A stretch of DNA of 64,000 nucleotides, from positions 1 to 64,000 of the forward strand of contig CAZFQS010000004.1 in assembly GCA_964521285.1 (NCBI GenBank). The letters run 5' to 3'. Below the pieces are notes generated by a model. It worked only from the letters and a program-made list of their open reading frames with translations. It did no database searches and was not told the DNA's origin. The translations under genes were made by a program, and so were the position numbers. The stretch comes from G020354785 sp964521285 (GTDB lineage: Bacteria; Bacteroidota; Bacteroidia; Bacteroidales; UBA10428). Below are positions 33,575 to 42,486 of the stretch, one piece after another. Each line of letters starts with the position of its first letter. Positions within the stretch are counted from its first letter, which is position 1.

Positions 33575-33764
33575 CTTAGTATCTTTAACAATTAATTAAT
33601 ATTGGGAAGGAAGTATTATATTGTTAAACAAAATTACTAAAATTGGACTACAAATAACAGGCCAAAAATTTATTACATTTTTATATTTACACCTGAATTT
33701 GGAGAAACATTATTTTGTCAACAACTAACTATTTTATAAATCGCAATTAAACTGAAACGCTTAT

Positions 33765-36131
33765 ATGGTTCCATTTTATAAAAAAACATTTTTTTATTTT
33801 TTGATAACATTAATTCTGTTTCCTGTAGCAGCACAAAGACAAACAATCAGTGGTTATGTGAGAGATAAGAGTAACGGGGAAATGCTCATAGGTGCAAATG
33901 TATTTATTAAAGACTCATATACAGGAACTGTCACAAACTCTTACGGATTTTATTCATTAAGTCTTAAACCCGGAAATTATTTAATTGTATACCAATACCT
34001 TGGATACAACACCAATGAAATACCTGTTGAACTGGATAAGGATATTTCTGTTAATATTGAGTTAGAGACAACAACCGATAGCATTGATGCAGTAATTGTT
34101 ACTGCTGAAAGAGGGGACGAGAATATTGTATCAACACAAATGAGTTCAATAAAAATAACCAGCAAGGTGATAAGCCAAATTCCTGTTATTTTGGGGGAAA
34201 CTGATGTAATTAAGACACTTAGTTTATTACCTGGTGTTAAAACTACTGGGGAGGTGAGTTCAAGTCTTAGCATAAGGGGCGGCGCCAGAGATCAGAATAT
34301 GTTAATACTGGATGAAGCAACTGTTTATAATGCATCTCATCTGGGAGGATTCTTTTCAGTTTTTAACAATGATGCTATCAAGAACGTTGAATTATTTAAG
34401 GGAAATATACCTTCCCGGTACGGAGGGCGGTTATCTGCATTAATTGACGTCAGGATGAAAGACGGTAATAATAAAAGGTTTTCTGCTAACGGAGGTATTG
34501 GCCTATTATCAAGCCGGCTGACAATTGAGTCACCTATAGTAAAAAATAAAGGATCATTAATAATATCCGGAAGAAGAACCTATTATGATGTATTAATGAA
34601 AGTGCTTCACAGCATTGCTGATACCATCCCGGAGCTGCCTGTCCATTTTTATGATCTTAACATGAAAGCAAATTATACTCTTAATGAAAAACACAGGTTG
34701 TTTATGTCAGGTTATCTGGGCCGTGATGCAGCGGATTTAAGTATAGGTGAAGATGTCAGCAGTGAGTTTAACTGGGGCAATTATACCGCTACATTACGAT
34801 GGAACTATATAATTAATAAAAGACTGTTTTCAAACTTAACATTGCTGGCCAGTAATTATGACTATGAAATTGAAAATATGTTAAGACTGGGAAGAGGAGA
34901 TGAGGAATATATGTTCAGATGGAAGGCTTACTTAAAAGATTACTCTGCCAAACTTGATTTGGGTTTTTATTTGAATCCTGATAATACCTTAAGGTTTGGA
35001 ATTCTTTCTACTTATCATGACTTCAATGTAGGAAAAATTAATGGAAGAAGTGATACACTAACATGGGATTACAAGATTCCAAAAATATATTGTATTGAAA
35101 ATGCTTTTTACCTGAGTAACGAACAAAGAATAACCGAAAAAATCAATATCAGCTACGGATTAAGATTTTCCACTCTTCACAATATAGGAAAAGCTACAAT
35201 CTTTGTCTATGAAAATTATAATGTTGTGGATACAAATTTATATGGGTGGGGCGAGATCTATAATACATATAGCGGACTTGAACCACGGCTGGGATTCACT
35301 TTTGTTCTTTCAGAGAAGAATTCAATAAAATGGGGCTATACAAGGACAAGGCAGTATCTGCAGATTGCTTCCAACTCAACATCGGGAACACCCATAGATA
35401 TATGGATTCCGTCAAGTCCCAACGTTAAACCGCAGATTGCTGATCAATACAGCATAGGTTATTTCAGAAACTTTAAAAACAATATTATAAAAACATCAAT
35501 AGAGCTTTATTATAAGAATATGCAAAACCAGGTAGACTTTAAAGAATTTGCCCAGCCACACTTAAATCCTGAAATTGAAGGAGAGCTTAGATTTGGTAAA
35601 GGAAGGGCTTATGGACTGGAGCTTATGATAGAAAAGTCTGAAGGAAAATTAACAGGATGGGTAAGCTATACATTATCCAAATCAGAAAGGAACACGAGGG
35701 ATATACAGGAAAAAGGATGGTACACTTCACCTTATGATATTCCTCATGATATTTCTGTTGTAGCGGCATATAAATTAACTAACAGAATTTTACTGTCAGC
35801 AAACTGGGTTTACCAGAGCGGGAGACCAATAAATGCTCCTGTAGCCAGATGGGAATACGGGGACCTTATTCTCCCCTACTTTCCGGGCAGAAACAATGAC
35901 AGGATGCCTGACTATCACAGACTGGATCTGGGACTCGAATTAAAGGGGAAACTAAAATCTGCTAAAAGATTTGAAAGCAGTCTTGTTTTTTCAATTTACA
36001 ACGTTTATAACAGGAAGAATGCTAATACTGTATATTTTGTCCAGGATTATGAAACACAAACTGTTACCAAAGCTATGAAAGTATCTTTATTCAGAATAAT
36101 GCCTTCTATTACTTATAACTTTAAGTTCTGA
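33765..36131 (+). CDS. TonB-dependent outer-membrane receptor
   Basis: 788 aa. Signal peptide 1-23; a CarboxypepD-regulatory-like beta domain (~27-105, Gly-Tyr-Val-Arg-Asp ... Asn-Ser-Tyr-Gly-Phe-Tyr); a plug (~115-225) with Ser-Leu-Ser-Ile-Arg-Gly-Gly-Ala-Arg-Asp-Gln and Tyr-Gly-Gly-Arg-Leu-Ser; then an outer-membrane barrel ending in aromatic strands and a terminal Phe. It is shorter than SusC proteins and is not followed by SusD. A DUF4249 lipoprotein gene follows after 22 bp, a common pairing. Imports an unidentified ligand, perhaps a metal chelate or small glycan. Confidence 0.9.
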   Translation: MVPFYKKTFFYFLITLILFPVAAQRQTISGYVRDKSNGEMLIGANVFIKDSYTGTVTNSYGFYSLSLKPGNYLIVYQYLGYNTNEIPVELDKDISVNIELETTTDSIDAVIVTAERGDENIVSTQMSSIKITSKVISQIPVILGETDVIKTLSLLPGVKTTGEVSSSLSIRGGARDQNMLILDEATVYNASHLGGFFSVFNNDAIKNVELFKGNIPSRYGGRLSALIDVRMKDGNNKRFSANGGIGLLSSRLTIESPIVKNKGSLIISGRRTYYDVLMKVLHSIADTIPELPVHFYDLNMKANYTLNEKHRLFMSGYLGRDAADLSIGEDVSSEFNWGNYTATLRWNYIINKRLFSNLTLLASNYDYEIENMLRLGRGDEEYMFRWKAYLKDYSAKLDLGFYLNPDNTLRFGILSTYHDFNVGKINGRSDTLTWDYKIPKIYCIENAFYLSNEQRITEKINISYGLRFSTLHNIGKATIFVYENYNVVDTNLYGWGEIYNTYSGLEPRLGFTFVLSEKNSIKWGYTRTRQYLQIASNSTSGTPIDIWIPSSPNVKPQIADQYSIGYFRNFKNNIIKTSIELYYKNMQNQVDFKEFAQPHLNPEIEGELRFGKGRAYGLELMIEKSEGKLTGWVSYTLSKSERNTRDIQEKGWYTSPYDIPHDISVVAAYKLTNRILLSANWVYQSGRPINAPVARWEYGDLILPYFPGRNNDRMPDYHRLDLGLELKGKLKSAKRFESSLVFSIYNVYNRKNANTVYFVQDYETQTVTKAMKVSLFRIMPSITYNFKF

Positions 36132-36153
36132 CTAATAAAAAAAATGATTCACT

Positions 36154-37017
36154 ATGAAGTTATATAGCTTATTAGTATCGATATTAATAACTCTGGTTTG
36201 TTGCGAGCCTCAAGAAGAAATCAGCTGGAAGGTTGATGAAATTCCCGATCGTCTGGTCGTTGAAGGATCAATTACAAATGAACTTAAATTACATACAGTA
36301 ACATTAAAAAAGTCAGGTAATTACTTTTCCAATACTGCAGCAGAAGTTGTATCAAATGCTGTTGTCACCATCACTGATGGAAGTAATATTTTTTATTTTG
36401 AAGAAAATCCTGCAGGCTCCGGTATATATAAAACTACAGAAGAAGTTAAAGGTGATACAGGCAGGCTTTATACACTAAATATCAATATTGATGAGCCTTT
36501 GAATAATGAGACACACTTTTCAGCCAGGTCTTTCTTAAACAGTAATATAAGAGCAGACTCAATGATAAGTATAATATATGAGAGCCCGTTTATATTTAAC
36601 AATGCTGACACCGTAATACTTGTAAATAATATATTTGGCTACGAACCTGAACCTGCAGGGGACTATTATACTGTAAGTTTATATAGAAACGGTACATTAC
36701 TTAATGATACTATAGATGAGTATATTACAATCTATGACAGAAATAGCGGGATAAACGGAGCTGATTTTTTCCCATTTGCTTTTCTTGAGAATTTTGCTAT
36801 TGGTGATACTGTAGAAATGGAGTTCCGGTCAATAAGCAAGGCATATTATGATTTTATTGACGGAGTAAAAAGGATATCCAGCGGCACTGATCCTTTTGGA
36901 TTTACCGGTCCTCCTGCAAACCCTGTTGGTAATATTGAAGGAGGGAACGCCCTGGGCTTTTTTAACGCTTCGGCTGTGACAAGAGTGAGAGCGCAAACAA
37001 GGGCGCTGTTACCCTAA
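36154..37017 (+). CDS. DUF4249 lipoprotein, partner of the TonB receptor
   Basis: 287 aa with a short signal peptide ending in a lipobox (Leu-Val-Cys16-Cys17). The body is beta-rich, with an Ig-like N-terminal domain and the Arg-Leu-Val-Val-Glu-Gly-Ser-Ile-Thr-Asn-Glu and Gly-Asp-x-Val-x-Met-Glu-Phe features of DUF4249. The C-terminal Asn-Pro-Val-Gly-Asn-Ile-Glu-Gly-Gly-x-Ala-Leu-Gly-Phe-Phe is typical. Such lipoproteins go with small TonB receptors in Bacteroidota and probably act as their surface lid. Overlaps the 3' end of the convergent aldo/keto reductase gene by 4 bp. Confidence 0.85.
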   Translation: MKLYSLLVSILITLVCCEPQEEISWKVDEIPDRLVVEGSITNELKLHTVTLKKSGNYFSNTAAEVVSNAVVTITDGSNIFYFEENPAGSGIYKTTEEVKGDTGRLYTLNINIDEPLNNETHFSARSFLNSNIRADSMISIIYESPFIFNNADTVILVNNIFGYEPEPAGDYYTVSLYRNGTLLNDTIDEYITIYDRNSGINGADFFPFAFLENFAIGDTVEMEFRSISKAYYDFIDGVKRISSGTDPFGFTGPPANPVGNIEGGNALGFFNASAVTRVRAQTRALLP

Positions 37018-37973
37018 GCCATCGGATAACTAAACAGTGGTTTTTCTACCTGCCCTTTTTCCTTCATTTCAATAACTTCTTCAGGTGCAAGTGGCGTGAA
37101 CCTTTTAATCAGGTTAAGTGCCATCTTAAAAAGATCCTCGTTTCCCGGAGGTATGGCCGCTGTTACAGGATGGGAAAGTGTAAACCGTAAACCCATAAGT
37201 GCTTCTTCAGGATCTGTGAGGGGTTCATACCAGCACTTGGGAATTTTGTTTTCTGTATCTTCAGGATACGGGCGCCTTGCCATAGCTTTGATAGCCAGTA
37301 TTCCCATTCCCTTATCCTTTGCCCTTTCAAGAACCTGTGGGCCAAAGTTACCTGCATGCCATGTTGCAAAGTTTATCGGAAAAAGTATAGTATCGAAATC
37401 AAACCTGTCCATAAGAGCCATGGCCGCTTCTACCGAGTGGGCAGAGAAACCGATATAGCGGATTTTCCCTTCTTCCCTGGCTTTTACAAATGCCTTGATG
37501 GCGCCATCAGAACCAAATATTGTATCAACATCCTCAAGCTTTCGTACAGCATGTAACTGGTACAAATCGAAATGCTCGGTTCTCAGGTTTTTAAGAGACT
37601 TATCTAATTCTTTTATTGCACCGTCATATTTTCGCTCCTGTGTTTTGCAGGCAAGGAATACATCAGACCTGTATGGCTCAAGGGCCGGGCCTAGTTTAAC
37701 TTCAGCATCACCATAGGTAGGTGCCACGTCAAAATAGTTAATGCCATGATCAATAGCTAAACTTACATATTCAGATGCCTGCTCAGGTGTCGTATCCATT
37801 ATTACAACTCCGCCGAGACCAAGGATCGACAATTTTTCTCCTGTACTGCCTAATGTACGTTTCTCAATCATGCCGGCTGCCTTTGTACGATAAATAGACG
37901 ACAGGTCTGCCGGAAAAAAGCTGACCAGTGGTGCAGCTGCAGCTGTTATTTTTATAAATTTTCGTCTTTTCAT
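37014..37973 (-). CDS. Exported aldo/keto reductase with Tat leader
   Basis: 319 aa. The N-terminus Met-Lys-Arg-Arg-Lys-Phe-Ile-Lys then an Ala-rich hydrophobic stretch is a Tat signal. The body is an aldo/keto reductase barrel: Asp and Tyr in Phe-Asp-Val-Ala-Pro-Thr-Tyr, Lys in Ala-Cys-Lys-Thr, His in Tyr-Gln-Leu-His-Ala-Val make the catalytic tetrad. Export of a folded, cofactor-loaded reductase would explain the Tat leader. Substrate unknown. Ends 4 bp inside the DUF4249 gene on the opposite strand. Confidence 0.87.
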   Translation of the reverse strand: MKRRKFIKITAAAAPLVSFFPADLSSIYRTKAAGMIEKRTLGSTGEKLSILGLGGVVIMDTTPEQASEYVSLAIDHGINYFDVAPTYGDAEVKLGPALEPYRSDVFLACKTQERKYDGAIKELDKSLKNLRTEHFDLYQLHAVRKLEDVDTIFGSDGAIKAFVKAREEGKIRYIGFSAHSVEAAMALMDRFDFDTILFPINFATWHAGNFGPQVLERAKDKGMGILAIKAMARRPYPEDTENKIPKCWYEPLTDPEEALMGLRFTLSHPVTAAIPPGNEDLFKMALNLIKRFTPLAPEEVIEMKEKGQVEKPLFSYPMA

Positions 37974-38032
37974 GGGTATTTATCTTTTTTATTATTAACT
38001 GAAAAATTAACGAATATTTTTGAAAAAATAAA

Positions 38033-38104
38033 GGGACAGCGCCCTAAAAGATTTAGGATTTATGAATTGCTTGCTTGTAGGTGGTCTATTTACCACAAAT
38101 CCTA
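38033..38104. repeat. REP-like half element plus nested hairpin
   Basis: GGGACAGCGCCCT (38033-38045) is followed by nested inverted repeats: TAGGATTT/AAATCCTA (38054-38061 / 38097-38104) outside, and GTGGT/ACCAC (38081-38085 / 38092-38096) inside. It lies downstream of the minus-strand GH115/URO-D pair and could fold in its transcript. The rest of 37974-38214 shows nothing further. Confidence 0.5.
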
Positions 38105-38214
38105 TTTATTTAGTTTCAGGAAGGATAAATTAAAATACAAATGATTATATCTTTCTATTATTTGCAATCCGAATTTTAGCAGATCATATAAGTAATAACT
38201 ATTATATGAAGGTA

Positions 38215-39246
38215 TTAACTTATCTGTTCTATAGTCTCTATAAATGCCTGTATATTCGATGTTGGAACTGCCGGAGGCATCCCTCCACCACAGGAAAATA
38301 TTATTTTTGTTTTATCCTGAAGACTGTCGGCAAGCTCCTGTACAGCTTTTCTGGTATCTTCAGCACTACCATTTGCCAGCACATCTCTTGGAGGTATATT
38401 GCCGAGCAAAACTATTTTGTCCTTTGTCACACTTTTTAAATCATTCAATGAAACCTCAAAACCCATATTAAATAAATTAATACCCATTTCAGGTAAATAA
38501 GGAGCAGAAACTTCGCACGGAGCATCATTATGCAAAAATTTCACAGAAACATCTACATTAAATAAATCTTTGAAATAAGGCAGTCCGAATGATACAAATT
38601 CCTGTTCTCCCATAAAGCCAATAATATCATCCAGCATAAGTATGCCGTCAATAGTAGGAAATGTTTCCATTTGCAGTTGCAACCAGTCTTTCAGGAAGGC
38701 TGCAATCTTTTGAATCAGCAGGTGGGCCTTCTCAGGTTCCATCATCATCGTTGTAAGAAATTCAGTTGACCCCATTAAATAGCTTGCAATATTAAGTGGA
38801 CCGCGGGCTACGGCAAACCTTATTCTGTGACCTGCTCCCTCAATTTCAGGTTTTGCAATCTTTAATCTGTTCAGCATAAAAGGAAGCAACCCGTCAGTCC
38901 CGGGATTTGGTATCTTAAGATCATCTATATCTGAAGACGAACGGATGATAGAATGAGCATGTGGAAATTCATTCGGAGGGAATGTACACCTTGCACCAAA
39001 TGCTGATGGTTCGGTACACATGCCGTATTCAGACCAGAATCCGGGCAGAAACATCACCCCGGGAAAATCATTCAGCGCTTTAAGATTTGCCTCAAGCCAT
39101 AATTTATCATTGGTAAAGTAATCCAGAATAGAAATTCCGTACCAGTTGGGTAACCAGGGACAGTCAATAATAAATCCTACGGGTAACGGATTTAGTATTT
39201 CTCCCTTAATAATTTGCTTCAGGTTGTTCCATTGATTATCAGTCAT
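38215..39246 (-). CDS. Uroporphyrinogen-decarboxylase/MtaA-family protein
   Basis: 343 aa of the URO-D fold, more like cobamide-dependent methyltransferases (MtaA/CmuA) than true HemE: a Phe-Leu-His-Asn-Asp-Ala-Pro-Cys segment and a late Phe-Ser-Cys-Gly-Gly-Gly supply the His and two Cys that could hold zinc for methyl transfer. It starts 5 bp after the GH115 gene on the same strand, so both are on one transcript. GH115 releases glucuronate that in plant xylan is often 4-O-methylated; a role in handling that methyl group is an attractive guess without direct proof. No corrinoid protein is adjacent. Confidence 0.8.
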   Translation of the reverse strand: MTDNQWNNLKQIIKGEILNPLPVGFIIDCPWLPNWYGISILDYFTNDKLWLEANLKALNDFPGVMFLPGFWSEYGMCTEPSAFGARCTFPPNEFPHAHSIIRSSSDIDDLKIPNPGTDGLLPFMLNRLKIAKPEIEGAGHRIRFAVARGPLNIASYLMGSTEFLTTMMMEPEKAHLLIQKIAAFLKDWLQLQMETFPTIDGILMLDDIIGFMGEQEFVSFGLPYFKDLFNVDVSVKFLHNDAPCEVSAPYLPEMGINLFNMGFEVSLNDLKSVTKDKIVLLGNIPPRDVLANGSAEDTRKAVQELADSLQDKTKIIFSCGGGMPPAVPTSNIQAFIETIEQIS

Positions 39247-39251
39247 GTTTA

Positions 39252-42164
39252 TTATTTTAATGTTTCATCAGGTCCTATATATGATGTTTTCAGTCCACCC
39301 AAATTTATAATGATTTTATCATATGCCATACCTGTATCCACCATCCATAGTTTTAAAGTATGTTTACCGGGTGTGTCTATATAATGTCGTGTAATGTTCA
39401 GGGAGGCATTCCTTCTCACATTCGATTTCCATTGCGTACTATACTCAGGGGCACTTACATCAACCATCTGGGGTGGTTCATCATTTATGGAAATCCCATA
39501 TTGAGCACCCCTGAAACTGTTAATAGCAAAAACAGGAAGGACAAACGAATGTATTTCTACGACACCTGAATTGAAAGTATGGATATCATATTCAAGATGT
39601 GGTGAATCCTCATAACCGGGTCTTCGTGAGGGCGCCGTAAAAGGAAACATTGACACTGATTTTCCTGTTAATCCGAGATCATTAATAACATCCCAGTTTA
39701 TATCCTGCGATTGAATTTTCCGGTGATAGTTTTCAGCAGAAATTGAAATAACACCGTTGTCTTCAACAAACATTCCCTTTATTTCATCTTTTTTAAGCGA
39801 TGCAGGATTAAAACCCTGCACAAAGATTATGTCTTTTCTCCCTGCGCCAGTTATATTTATTTTACCTTTTATTACTTCCTGCTCAGGGACCTTATCCCAG
39901 TCTATGCTAACCCACACCCGTTCTTCTGTAGTAACCTCTCCTCCTGATGTGCTTAGTTTTATCCATATTTTGTCCGCAGATGCTTCCCAATTAAAAGGGG
40001 TTTTACCCTTATTAAAAATTTCAAAATAATATTTATGATCATAAAATGGATTAAAACAGGGCAGTGTATTATAATAATTAACACCATAAACATCGCTGTT
40101 ACCTTCAACAAAAAGTCCCATTTCAGCATAATCCTGAACCTCTATAGAATCAAGAGGGGGCATTCGCCAATAGACAGATGATTCATGCTGCTTCCATGAC
40201 ATCATATATTTCCATTTTCCATTAAGCAGTTCATTATACTGGTCTGTTACAAGCTGAATACTATCATAATAACTTCGTACATCTCTGGCTAACTGATTAG
40301 TTGCAGCTCTTCCCTGCTGTGCATACCATCTGTTTTTCTGTGCCAACAGTATTTTACGATTCATATAATTGCCGGCTGCAACAGGATAATAAATCAGCTG
40401 GAAAAAGGCAGGTTTTAAAGAATCCGGCATTATACGGTATGCTCTGGCAGTCTGGTCGCTGAGAGCCTGGAACTTCTCAAGCCGCCTCTCTGCTTCCCTG
40501 TAATTGACAAAGCTATACTCAGTATCTTCCCACTGCTCATGAGGATCATGAAAGCTGAATTGTTCACCAGAACTCATATATTCAACTTTTCTCTCAAATG
40601 AGATTGCATAAAACTTTTTCATAATATCTGCCAGTTCTTCAGCATACTGATTGCCAAAAACAGATGCCAGCCATGAAGATAGATGAGAAGTTATATTGGA
40701 ATTGTCAACAATATTTATATCCCAGGCCAGATCAAGAAAAAATGACATACCATACTCACATGGTTTTATATCTCCGACATTTGCAATCCACATTTCACGC
40801 GCGTTAAAACTATATGCCTTTGTCATTTCTTCCCAGATAAGGGAAGGTGATGTTGATGACAGCCATAAATATTCGTGAGGTGGCCCCAGATAGGATAGAT
40901 GGTAATAAACACCTGCTCCTCCTGACCTTTTTTGTTCGAGGGGATCACTAAGCCTCCGTATATATCCGTAATTATCATCCACCCACATCAGTGTAACATC
41001 ATCAGGGACCTTTAAACCGTTATTATAGAGAGTAAGGACCTCTTTATAGGGAATGAATACCTGTGGTATCTCACTGATCTTCTTATTAATATGTGTTGTA
41101 AGGATTTGGCGCTGATCGGCAAATACCTGCTCAAGCAATTCAATCTGCTCTTCAAGTTTCAGATTACCCCTCATCCCAGCATCATGCAATCCTCTCATAC
41201 CTATAGTATAGATATTTTCATATATACAGTTCTCTGAAACGCGTTTATCTAAAATCTTATATACCATTTTCTTATTTATATCATAACGCCAGTCACCCAG
41301 GGTTTTTACATCCCATTCGCTGGCAGTATTAAAAAGTAAAGGTTCACAATGTGATGCTCCCATAACAATCGCATAATCGTCAGCCACCTTCTTATTTTCC
41401 TTGAAGTAATTGAATGGCTTGGTACATTCATGCATGGCAGGCCAGCAATAATTTGCCTTAAGTCTTAGCAAAAGTTCAAAAATCTTCATATAGGTTTTAG
41501 GTCCAATGTCGCCCGTTTCAGGATCATATGTTTTTGTTGCCCACGGTTTTAAACCCCAGTCCTCGTCATTAATAAAAATACCCCTGTACTTTACAGAAGG
41601 AGGGCCCTCAGAATATATACCCTTACTTACAACGAGATTCTTTTTTTTATGAACAGGCACATCGGCCCACCAGTACCATGGAGAGACACCAATTTGTTTT
41701 GATAATTCATAAACGCCGTAAGCAGTTCCTCTTCTGTCACTCCCTATGATAACCAGTGCAGAGGTAATACTTTTGTTGGGGTTATCAATAACCTGTAAGC
41801 TATATGTTTCCCATTTACCGGTAATTCCGGATGTATCTATTTTCCCTTCCTTAATCAGTTTATTAATTAGCTCATTTTTGCCAATTGTACCTATAATTAC
41901 AAAGTTATTTTTGAGTTTATCAATATCAGTGATAACATTCGGAGCAGTTCCTGTTACATTTTCAATATCTTTTACCAGATGATTTGCAGCAATTTCCACT
42001 ACCTTATAATCATTCTCATCATAATAAATCTCTGCTGCGACACTGTTAAAAACAAGCTTAAAATCACCTTCATTATAGTCCTGTTTTATTATGTTCTTAA
42101 TCTCAGCATTCAGGCTATAATTACAGATGATTAGAAACAGTAATATTTTTACGGATGTTTTCAT
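39252..42164 (-). CDS. Secreted GH115 xylan alpha-1,2-glucuronidase
   Basis: 970 aa, the usual length. Signal peptide 1-20; N-terminal alpha/beta domain (~25-170) ending Gly-Ser-Asp-Arg-Arg-Gly-Thr-Ala-Tyr-Gly-Val; barrel with Tyr-Arg-Gly-Ile-Phe-Ile-Asn-Asp-Glu-Asp-Trp, Asn-Tyr-Cys-Trp-Pro-Ala-Met-His-Glu, Met-Gly-Ala-Ser-His-Cys-Glu-Pro and Met-Trp-Val-Asp-Asp-Asn-Tyr-Gly; a helical bundle; and a C-terminal beta domain. GH115 enzymes invert the linkage to (4-O-methyl)glucuronic acid on xylan. With the GH51 gene it indicates arabinoglucuronoxylan use. Confidence 0.93.
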   Translation of the reverse strand: MKTSVKILLFLIICNYSLNAEIKNIIKQDYNEGDFKLVFNSVAAEIYYDENDYKVVEIAANHLVKDIENVTGTAPNVITDIDKLKNNFVIIGTIGKNELINKLIKEGKIDTSGITGKWETYSLQVIDNPNKSITSALVIIGSDRRGTAYGVYELSKQIGVSPWYWWADVPVHKKKNLVVSKGIYSEGPPSVKYRGIFINDEDWGLKPWATKTYDPETGDIGPKTYMKIFELLLRLKANYCWPAMHECTKPFNYFKENKKVADDYAIVMGASHCEPLLFNTASEWDVKTLGDWRYDINKKMVYKILDKRVSENCIYENIYTIGMRGLHDAGMRGNLKLEEQIELLEQVFADQRQILTTHINKKISEIPQVFIPYKEVLTLYNNGLKVPDDVTLMWVDDNYGYIRRLSDPLEQKRSGGAGVYYHLSYLGPPHEYLWLSSTSPSLIWEEMTKAYSFNAREMWIANVGDIKPCEYGMSFFLDLAWDINIVDNSNITSHLSSWLASVFGNQYAEELADIMKKFYAISFERKVEYMSSGEQFSFHDPHEQWEDTEYSFVNYREAERRLEKFQALSDQTARAYRIMPDSLKPAFFQLIYYPVAAGNYMNRKILLAQKNRWYAQQGRAATNQLARDVRSYYDSIQLVTDQYNELLNGKWKYMMSWKQHESSVYWRMPPLDSIEVQDYAEMGLFVEGNSDVYGVNYYNTLPCFNPFYDHKYYFEIFNKGKTPFNWEASADKIWIKLSTSGGEVTTEERVWVSIDWDKVPEQEVIKGKINITGAGRKDIIFVQGFNPASLKKDEIKGMFVEDNGVISISAENYHRKIQSQDINWDVINDLGLTGKSVSMFPFTAPSRRPGYEDSPHLEYDIHTFNSGVVEIHSFVLPVFAINSFRGAQYGISINDEPPQMVDVSAPEYSTQWKSNVRRNASLNITRHYIDTPGKHTLKLWMVDTGMAYDKIIINLGGLKTSYIGPDETLK

Positions 42165-42275
42165 TTTGCTATTTTTAATTTTTCCAGCTACATTTATTTT
42201 AAAATGGACATCGATAGAGTCAAGACACTGAAATAGCTGATCAGGAAATAAAGATAATAAATCATTTCTTAAATA

Positions 42276-42405
42276 GGGGGACAGAGACCCTAATAAATAT
42301 CGTATTGATGATAGGTCCGGCCTGCCGGCTGGCAGGGATTTAATATTTCAGGCGCTGTTCCAAACTTATGCTTTACAAACATAGGGGCTTTTTCGCTGTC
42401 CCCTT
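42276..42405. repeat. Expanded REP-like element with internal palindrome
   Basis: GGGGGACAGAGACCC at 42276 and GGGGC-TTTTTCG-CTGTCCCC ending at 42405 are diverged outer arms of the window's dispersed element; between them CCTGCC/GGCAGG (42321-42326 / 42331-42336) forms a GC-rich hairpin. The T-run at 42404-42409 could serve as a terminator. It fills most of the 322-bp gap between the divergent GH115 and symporter genes, so both promoters lie in the remaining flanks. Confidence 0.6.
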
Positions 42406-42486
42406 TTTTAATGATTGATTTGTTTTATATGAGAAAAATTACTATTTATGTCATCCTGTTTTGTGATGTAATTAATACGTTAAATC

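Noticed and set aside
33575..33764. Possible -33/-7 promoter before the TonB receptor
   Set aside because: A TATTTTG-like stretch is present but does not match TAnnTTTG with a proper -33 element, so no site is called.
33765..37017. SusC/SusD polysaccharide locus
   Set aside because: The receptor is ~790 aa and its partner is DUF4249, not a SusD-type lipoprotein.
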